A program made the translations under genes and the position numbers. Under the pieces are notes generated by a model. The model was given only the letters and a program-made list of their open reading frames with translations. It had not been told where the DNA came from and did not search any database. Positions 56,205-64,000 of a stretch of 64,000 nucleotides of DNA are shown piece after piece (position 1 is the stretch's first letter; each line of letters starts with the position of its first letter). The DNA lies in contig JAJEKV010000018.1 in NCBI GenBank assembly GCA_021234155.1, forward strand, positions 19,483,212-19,547,211, given 5' to 3'. The stretch is from Isoetes taiwanensis. Its lineage: Eukaryota; Streptophyta; Lycopodiopsida; Isoetales; Isoetaceae.

Positions 56205-58400
56205 GAAGAACAATATGCCTACCAACGGATCTCAAGTTAAGAAAATGATTCAAGCGGCCCGGCCTTGGTTATAAAGTCATACATGCATGTCCAAATGATT
56301 GTATGATCTTCTATCCCCCTAAGAGCATGAGAAGTCCACTCATTGTCTCGCATGTAATGAACCGAGATCTGAGGAATGACCTAAAGGGAAAAACGGTACC
56401 TCGAAGGTTATTCGACACTTTCCAATAATCCCAAGGTATGCATCACCACTTCTTACAAATAGTTGTAAATTCACTTATTTTTAGGGTACTTATATGTTGC
56501 CTATAATTTATTCTATAGGTTAAAGTTGATGTTCCGTTGCAAGACATTAGCTAGCCTAATAGACTTCACGGCTACACATGCATCTAGTGATGATGTGATC
56601 ACGAGTCCCGCGACGGTCGCAGCTTGGAAGCATGTCGATCGCGACATGGCCCGACTTTGGAAAAGAACCACGTAGCGTGCGTTTGGGCCTGGCCACCGAT
56701 GGCGTAAACCCATATGGTACACAATCACCGCATGGTCTACATGGCCAGTGATGATAGTGAACTACAACATACCCCCATGGTTGTTGATGAAGAGTGGGCA
56801 CATTATGATGACTTTATTGATACCTGGGAAGAAAAAAACAAGTAATTTAGATGTGTACCTAAGAATAATTGTGGATGAGTTACTCCCTTTGTGGAACACG
56901 GTATTCAGTCTACGATGCCCATAAAAATGGCGTTTTTAATCTTAGAGGTATACTATTGTGGACTATGCATGACTTTCTGGGTTTGCCGAGAAGTGTTAAG
57001 GTTTAAGACATCGGGGCACTTCCCTTGCATGATATGTGGGGAAAAGTTGCAGCACCGTCACTCTAAGCATCTGAAGAAAGTAGTATACGAGGGTTTTAGG
57101 AAGTATTTGCCGCTCACGCACCCCTTCAGAAAGCAGCGTGCACAATTCAAAGTACTTTGTAGACTATCTGAGAACCACCAAGCGGGGATTACCATCACGA
57201 GAATGGGGTGGCGTTGGGATAAGAAGGAAGAGGGGAAAATCCATGAGGGGAAATCCGTGGGGGCACCTACTTGGTGAGGAGGTCGTGGCCGACCTGGGCG
57301 ATGAGGATGAGGAATTATCACGATGGTGGCGAGGAAGCCGCGGGAGGAAAGTCTTTACCGCCAATATGAAAAGGAAGTCCGTTTTTTATAGACTACCATA
57401 TTGGACCGACCTATTGATTCAACACCTTTTAGACCCGATGCATATCTTCAAGAACGTGGGAAACTCTTTATGGAAGCATGTATTTGGTCAAAAGACACAA
57501 CAAATGCCGGGATGGACCTTAAGGTAAGTAATACAAAGAAAGAGGCATGGATCCAGGTGAAGGGCAACCACTTCCTCCCAAAAATGGGTTATTGCTAGGT
57601 CTGACCATCGAGCTATTTATGATGATTTAAGGGCCCTTAGAACACCAACCGGTTACATGCAATCATTCGCGAACCACATTCACAAGTAGTGGGGAGCTGG
57701 TGGTTTAAAAGTCCCATGGCCCGGCATAAATTCTTGCATGTAAGCAATTGAAGTCCACATATATATGCACTACTATAAAATGTAACCCATAACTTATATT
57801 TGGTGTTTGGATCATGCACTTCTTCATGCCCCTGACCTTTAGGGAGTTTTAGACAAAGGGACCATTGGAGGCAATAAGTGCCCTATCAAAGGTCATAAGG
57901 TTGTTACCCATGTTGATTTAGTGGTCCCAGTCTATTTTATTTGTGGCTAAGTTTTTTGTTTTGGACCTCATAGGTGGATGTGTAAAAACTATCTTAGAAA
58001 AGACGAAATTGAAGAGATGAAAGTGAAAATGGCGTGAGGCATGTTGCTTGTTGGAGAAGGAGTTTCCTCTGAGCTTTCTTGACATCAAACCCATCTTTTG
58101 GTACATCTTATTGAGGAAGTGGAGCTCATGAACCTGTACATGCCGGATGGATGTTTTTCTTGGAAAGGTTTATGAAGGTATTGAAGGATATGGTGCGTCA
58201 AAGAGCACGCCCCGAAGGTAGTATGGCGAGAGGGATGGCTTGCGAAAGAGTCACTTTTCTAGATGACGGAATATATTTCCAGCCGTACATCCGGATGCAC
58301 CTCGCTTATGGAGTGATGAAGGGGCGAGAAGATTGTGGGGGTAGTGGCGAGGAAGGCAATGGTATCGCGAAGTCATTTCCGCTGATATGATCATTAAGGT
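56205..58400 (+). pseudogene. CACTA (En/Spm-type) transposase, heavily decayed
   Basis: Blocks of the plant CACTA transposase follow in order but in changing frames: LGYKVIHACPNDCMIFY (56260); VRLGLATDGVNPYG and TAWSTWPVMIVNYNIPPWLL (56680-56790); MICGEKLQHRHSKHLKKVVY and LTHPFRKQR (57030-57140); SVFYRLPYWTDLLIQHLLDPMH-type sequence, then IFKNVGNSLWKHVF (57380-57490); MDLKVSNTKKEAWIQ (57510); a segment matching LRTPTGYMQS (57640); and FLERFMKVLKDMVRQRARPEG (58160). These are the Transposase_21 and DUF4218 regions. Stops and frameshifts are numerous. The CACTA terminal repeats were not located. A small captured segment may follow at 58400-58920, but it is not recognised. Confidence 0.85.
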
Positions 58401-61400
58401 TAATCAATTTCTTCTTTACAATTGGCACCAATGGCAAAATGGATTGCTTTCGTTATGAGAACATAAAGGAAGAAATGGAAGAGAAGAGGCATGAATGGAG
58501 ATCGACATAATAGGCGAGCCCCGTACCACGATGGATATGAACCCTTGCGGGACAAGATGGAAAGAGAATGGGTACTATAGGCTTTGGCCGATGCATATCA
58601 CAAGGGGAGTATATTACGACTCTGAATGGGCATACGCACAAGGTGTCATGAAAAAGGTAGTTGCAACAAATTATGTTGATGTCGAAATCGGTATTTTCTT
58701 TTGATGTTATTGTATCTATTGACATTAATGGTGCTTTTGGCAAGATATATCTTACTCCTCGATATGGTGGCATGGGACCCACTATCGTGTGTGAGTTCTC
58801 TTGACATACGGGAAGACTTGTGGCTAGCGGAGTCATGGCATCATTCACGATGGAGTTTCAATCAAGTGTTGCCAATCGTAATCGTCGGGAAGCCACCCTG
58901 TGATTGGGTCGGAGGTTAATTAAGTATATTCACTCAAACCTTATAGTATTTTGCATACCTCAATATACGATTATACAAAAACTTGTACAACCATACCCCT
59001 AAACGAGGATCATTGTTATGCGGTCCAGATCAAGGAATAAAGGGAAATATGCCCATCAAGCTGACTCTGGTGCGGAGTAACCCCGTGTGAATATGCACCC
59101 AAACCAAAGGGGTTTCGGGGGATTTTAGTTTAAATGCATTGGATGCAATGGTTTGTGTTAATAATATTAATGGTTGTTATATTGAAAAAAAATTTGGGCC
59201 CTTCGGGCCCCTAACAAAAAAGCAAACCTTAGGATTTGAGATCGGGCTACTTTGAAGAGCAATGCACATTCAACGCCTTAGAAAAAGTATTGCATATAAG
59301 CATGCCGGTTTGAATTATAATGATATTATAAAAGAACTTGTTGTCAACATAATTGCTCATTGTCTTGCATAATTGGCCTCAACATGTGCAATGACGGACG
59401 TATCTTACATATGCAAAGAAATGTATGCAATCATAGACATATTCTAAACTTGGCGTTCTTGTCCATGATATACCTAACCTTATCTAACATGAGCTTTATC
59501 TTTTCAAAGAAAGGTTTAATTGTGAAGAAAGCCAACAAATGCAACAACAATTAACAAAAAGTTTTATCTATAGACATTGATTTGAATCATTTGATTTAAA
59601 TGTACATCATACCTAAATATGCAATAAAATTCCATGGAATTCCGTTCACTAAAAGCTATAAAAGTTCCAAAATTCACCATAATTTGAATCTAGCGAGGAG
59701 GATCTCGAGTCACAAACTATGCTTTGCAAACAAATAAAGTAGATTTGAGATTCTCGAGAGCTATTCTTTGCAAACAAATAATATAGATCTCCAGATTCTC
59801 GGGGCTATGCTTTGCAAACAAATAATGTAGATCTGAAATGCGGCATATCACGACCTCGAAATGTCGCCACTCATTTCCCTTTACCTAGCCAAGCCCACGA
59901 GGTGTGAGGTAGCATGAATGGATTGCTATGGATTGCTAGCGATGGCGTTAATCATTCCAACCATAAAGAAAACACACTACCTTAAAAATTCTCAACACTT
60001 AAAAGCACAAGATCTACATCAAAACATCACCTCGGGCATAGTGAGAGCAAAACATAAGAAGAAACCGAAAGAATGAAGATGGAGCTAATTCATGTGGTCA
60101 ATCTTATATTTCAAATTTCAAGGCGGCATTATTCCTAATGGGATTATAAACAACATCTCTATCTAAACAAACTAACTTATTAGGATCAATCGCCCTATCT
60201 CGAACCTTAAAATAATCCAAAGGAAAAAGAGAGCTAGAAATTAAATATCTTTATGTATGTGAAGATGTAAAAGTGTCAAGCTTCTTTCCATTCTAGAGCT
60301 TCGAGATAACCTAAAAGATAGAACTCTTTTTATGATACGGCATCCTTACGGACAATTTTGGCGTATTCCTTACATCTTCTTTTGGACTTCTTGCTTTGCG
60401 TTCATCCAACCTTGAGCTGAAAGGTTGGCAGAATGTTCATTATGCAGATGTTCTACCACCTAAAACATAACAGGTCAAAGCTGAACTCCAGATTTTGATT
60501 GATCAAAAGATCAAAAGGAAAGAAATTACAGGGAAGTTAGAGTTATAAACACAAGATTCAACTGCCCACGCCGTTCAGATTCTAATAGTTTTGTTCTTTG
60601 GAAGATGCAGAATTGAGTTGATTCTAGAAATGAGTATGAATGGTGGACACTTGGCCAACCACCATTTAGCTCCAGGCAGACCTTGCTTTGACGGAAGAAA
60701 TATTTATCACAGATGCAACACTGCTCTTCCTTCACATACTTTCCTTGAAACTAGGGCTATTCTGTTGGGGATCAGAAAAGGTTTTGGTCTTTGATCGATA
60801 GCGCATAAAGTAAATTTGCACGGAAATTGCCATACGCATTAGGCGACTACATAATCACCGAAAATAATGATCTGAAATACCCATACCTTCGACAAATATA
60901 GAGTAGACTTGAGCTGGTCTCTTTGTTACGTGCAATGTGTTCTAGAAGTGTTACGGTAAAAAGCAAAACCAAGGTATTGCCTTGCCCTAGAGAAAAAATG
61001 GGAGCAGACGGAGAGCAGTCTTTACCTAACGAATTATCTAACGATGCGATCTTGCGAGAACATCCATTTTCCCATCACGACCCGCGGGCATTTGCTTGCT
61101 TGATAAAAAGCCCTCGATTCCAAAGAAGGAGCGGAACAAAAAGGCATAAATGTAAAAAAAACAAAACCCTAGAATAGAAGAATCGAGCTTTGCATGCCGT
61201 TTGAGTTTTCATGAAGGAAAATTGAAGGGGTAAACCATGGGCAAAATGGTTTTTAGCCATAAAATACTAGGAACACCCTAGATATCTTGATTAGTAGTTC
61301 CCATGCAATACGCTTTGAAATCATATGAAAACCATAGAAAATAGTATAAAAATACAAAAGCAACCCCACATTTATTATGCTACATATTGGAGGTGGATGT

Positions 61401-62518
61401 TGGTGGCAATTTTAAGACCTTCATATTCGATGTCGATTGGTTTGACCTTCAATTAAGGGGCCGAGGCCTACTGATAAAGTATGATAGAACAAGTGGCTTT
61501 TTATTTGTCAACTCTAGCAAGATGTACCCCCAGTAGTGAGGCGCTTGTCCTTCCGGACAACTGTGTGAGCAGTACACACATACACATATCCACTTCAAAA
61601 TTTAGACCATCAATATCAATCTCACGTCCGGCTTCTTTGACCCGGATTTTTTTCTTTCTGCGTCGACAAGACCCAACATGGTGGTTTATCATACAAACTA
61701 CAGGGGCGCCAATATTCCAAGGTGTTGTGCTAGAGGAGTCAATAACGTCTGAAGAGCCCTCTGGCGAGATCAAGGCATTCAAACTCACTTGGGAAAGCGA
61801 GCATCAAGAGGTTGGACCACCGGCTCTCATGCGACATCTTACACCCGCAATTCCCACGAAAATACGGATGTACTTGGGGCATTTTAATACAAATGTTGGC
61901 AATGCTAACAATGGCGACTCCTAGTTAGCACCTAGAGGAGGCGATCATTAAATTCTATATGTCAAAATATTATGCACATCCTCGATTGCAATCCTTACGA
62001 TAGGCTATGTCTATTGGTCTTAGGTGTGCAATAAAACCCATTCAATTCAATTCTTTTTTCTCCCCCTCCCCCTTTTGGTATACATTATATCGGAGGAATA
62101 AAGAACGGCTGGAACATGGGCTCAAAGAAGCCACATAGGCTCAAGCATTGCCTCTAGACTAGAACATGCAAAGAGTCTTCAATGGTATCTTAGTTACTTC
62201 AGATTTTCTCTAACCTTAAACCAGTGCCACCACCAAGTTAACTTTCATTTGCTTAATTTGATGCTATCCACTAGCTTTCTGTTGTGGATCACTGCTCTAC
62301 CTTTCAAACAGATAATAATAATGGTATTTTGTAGGGTGAACAAGTCCAAATACATAGAGTGAACCATGAGGAGCCTACAGATGTTGAACGTGTAGGCGTT
62401 GCATTTCCCTTAGGGTCGAACATGCTACCTAGGTTCAAACAAGCCTCTTAGGCTCAAGCATTGTCTAGGCTCAAACATGCCCCAGTATCAAACATGTACA
62501 CAACAAAAATAAAAATAG
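58401..62518. other. Stretch without a recognised gene
   Basis: The frames at 58495-58919, 60591-60794, 60923-61177 and 61481-61924 carry no domain I recognise. A GGGCCCTTCGGGCCC hairpin lies at about 59198-59212 and a 44-bp tandem repeat at 59717-59843. The rest is AT-rich. Confidence 0.35.
59717..59843. repeat. 44-bp tandem repeat, nearly three units
   Basis: CTATGCTTTGCAAACAAATA-nn-TAGAT starts at 59717, 59761 and 59805, with AGATTCTCG-GGG between units. Confidence 0.9.
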
Positions 62519-62524
62519 TTTAAA

Positions 62525-62592
62525 CGACGTCGCTATAACAAATAACGTCGCATGCGACGTATTGACGTCGCATGCGACGTACACAGCGACGT
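62525..62592. repeat. Nested palindromes around ACGTCGCATGCGACGT
   Basis: Two perfect 16-bp palindromes (62545-62560 and 62565-62580) are flanked by GACGTCGCT on the left and AGCGACGTTT on the right, so the whole segment is also an inverted repeat. It marks the left border of the GC-rich region. Confidence 0.9.
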
Positions 62593-62619
62593 TTAAAACT
62601 CATTTCTTAGTTGGGTTAA

Positions 62620-64000
62620 CATGAGTGGTCTTCTGGTCACAGAACTTGGTCCCGAGGGCAACGTCGACGTTCTGAGTCCATTGGCAGAGTCAAATCGCGA
62701 TTCCGGAGAGGGGAGGTCGCCCGTCCGTCCCCAGGGCCTTGGGGAGAGGAAATTCGGGGCAAGCAGCTTCCGGGGGGATTTTAGGGTCCGTGATCTGGCG
62801 TCAACACCCCCACTCCACGTCAAGTCACGGCGCAAGGTCCCGGGCCTCATCTCGACAAGGAGAGGGCCTCCAAAGCGTAAAACCACGTGGGTTGCGGGTT
62901 CTAGAAGGGTTTTGCGTTTTTTGGGGCCGGGACTTGGTGCATTGCACTGGGACCTGGCCGAGAAGGCTGCCCGAGAATCTGGACAAGGGGAACCGGCGGA
63001 GGCGGAGTTTGGGCCTGTCCTCCTCCCGATGTGGCAAGTAGAAGTGGGGCGCTTTGCGATGGCAAGACATTCATAAATTGGCATTAATGCATTTATGCGA
63101 AAATAAATTCTGATTTTTTTGCCGGCTGGAATCCTAATCCATTTCCGGCACCTGACCCAATTTTGAAATTTTGAGGAGAAGGTCTAGGTCAAGGGTTAGC
63201 ATTAGAGCGGTCGGGGCGGCGGTTGCGAGGGCAACCCGGTGGCACCCTTCCCAAGTCAAAGCGAGGCCCGAGGACCTTGCGGGGATCCCTCACAAGAGGG
63301 GAAGTCCAGGACCCCAAGAGGCGGGATCCAAAAAGTTCGAGGCAGCCCTTCTGTGGCTCCCGATTTGCCGCTAATGACCACCCTCCGGGCCGGTTCCCCT
63401 ATCCGGCCGTTGGATCCTCGTTCGAGGGGCCCACTGGGAAGGCCCAAAAAGATTCGGGATCCAAAAACTTCCCCAAGCAGCCCTTCTGGGCGCTCCCGAG
63501 GTCGCGCTAATATTACCTCCGGGCAGTTCCCCTATCAAGCCTTGATGGATCTTGTCCGTTCGGGGGCCCTGGGGGAAGGCCCAAAAGATTCGGTCGGTCA
63601 AAGGGAGGCAAATCGACCTGCCTTGTAAATCGTCTTGGAATTTGGACACCGAAATTACCCGACCACTAAATCGGGAATAGCAAGTTACAAGGTCGGTTTG
63701 CAAAAGAAAGCCCACTCCGCCCTCCCACGGCCGATTATCGCATCCACATCCTAGGCCAATTGACTACGAGTGTGATGGAAGTGAGCTACTTTAGGCGCTT
63801 CTTGGAGTCGGGTGGTCTTGTACGGAACTTGATCCCGAGAACGCGTCGGCGTTGAGATCCATTGAGAGTCAAATGCGGTCCAGGAGAGGAAGTGGCAGGT
63901 AAGCCCCGGGGCAGGGAGAGGAAGTGGAGACAGCGGCTTAGGAGGGGATTTTGGGTCAGTGATCTGGCTCAGCACACCCCCACTCCCACGTCAAGTCGCG
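62620..64000. repeat. GC-rich repeat region with about 1.19-kb direct repeat
   Basis: 62620-62840 and 63806-64000 match in order: GTGGTCTT, GAACTTG-TCCCGAG, GAGTCAAAT, GGAGAGG, GGGGATTTT-GGGTC, GTGATCTGGC and CACCCCCACTCC-ACGTCAAGTC. The second copy runs off the window. This could be a satellite-type array or the two ends of a short repetitive element. Open frames here occur on both strands because of the high GC content and are not supported as genes. Confidence 0.75.
63323..63590. repeat. 133-bp tandem duplication within the GC-rich region
   Basis: GGGATCCAAAAA-TTC, CAGCCCTTCTG, CTCCCGA, CTAAT, CTCCGGGC, GGTTCCCCTAT (second copy CAGTTCCCCTAT), TGGATC and GAAGGCCCAAAA-GATTCGG recur with an offset of about 133 bp (start points 63323 and 63456). 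Confidence 0.85.

Noticed and set aside
62593-63715. Long GC-rich frames on both strands (for example 62593-63084 and 62621-63076)
   Set aside because: Mutually overlapping, Arg/Pro/Gly-rich and located in repeat DNA; typical stop-poor GC artefacts.
1-64000. CRISPR arrays, rRNA genes, bacterial promoters or operons
   Set aside because: No regularly spaced identical repeats with unique spacers and no rRNA-like sequence were seen; introns and plant transposons show a nuclear plant genome.

Overview
The window is nuclear DNA of a land plant, and almost all of it is transposon-derived. The plant assignment rests on five perfect TTTAGGG telomere-type units at 54343-54377, a plant-specific PIRL leucine-rich-repeat gene with clean GT-AG introns (33836-35527), a chromodomain Ty3/gypsy element, Ty1/copia, LINE and CACTA remains, and tRNA-Gln-like copies. 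The mix of a Rep-like (HUH-type) replicase and a three-copy family of unclassified DDE-like proteins makes me lean towards a seed-free plant (fern, lycophyte or bryophyte). That last step is inference.

Layout. 1-3918: 3' half of a Ty3/gypsy chromovirus (integrase, chromodomain, polypurine tract, 3' LTR). 3919-8900: AT-rich non-coding DNA with an inverted repeat, several tandem duplications and three tRNA-Gln(TTG)-like copies. 9111-11736: copy A of the DDE-like family. 11838-14625: a possible multi-exon coiled-coil gene on the minus strand, convergent to copy A. 14783-17400: a 5'-truncated Ty1/copia element joined to a tRNA-Gln-derived fragment. 17832-17963: a pentanucleotide microsatellite. 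19010-20234: copy B. 21994-22220: a fold-back element carrying tRNA B-box-like sequence. 26880-29764: nested LINE fragments. 29925-30459 (minus): first Rep-like fragment. 32818-33149: two adjacent MITE-like inverted repeats.

33836-35527 is the PIRL gene, the only gene here that looks intact and host-like. 37376-40173 is a second Rep-like gene, split by a solo LTR (38444-39964) of the same family as the LTR at the left edge, with a perfect TCTTT target-site duplication. 40383-44240: a degenerate spliced gene of unknown function. 44930-48330 (minus): copy C of the DDE-like family. 48400-62500: degenerate DNA with CG-rich patches, a palindromic motif (core CGTCGCATGCGACG), a strong heat-shock-element array (50904-51026), a broken SET-domain-like gene and a decayed CACTA transposase. 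62600-64000: GC-rich repeat DNA with a ~1.19-kb direct repeat and an internal 133-bp repeat.

The candidates for something undescribed are the DDE-like family in three copies (9.1-11.7, 19.0-20.2 and 44.9-48.3 kb) and the two Rep-like genes (30 and 37-40 kb). I found no CRISPR array, rRNA gene or bacterial-type operon. All coding calls are from reading translations and splice sites by eye; no database search was run.
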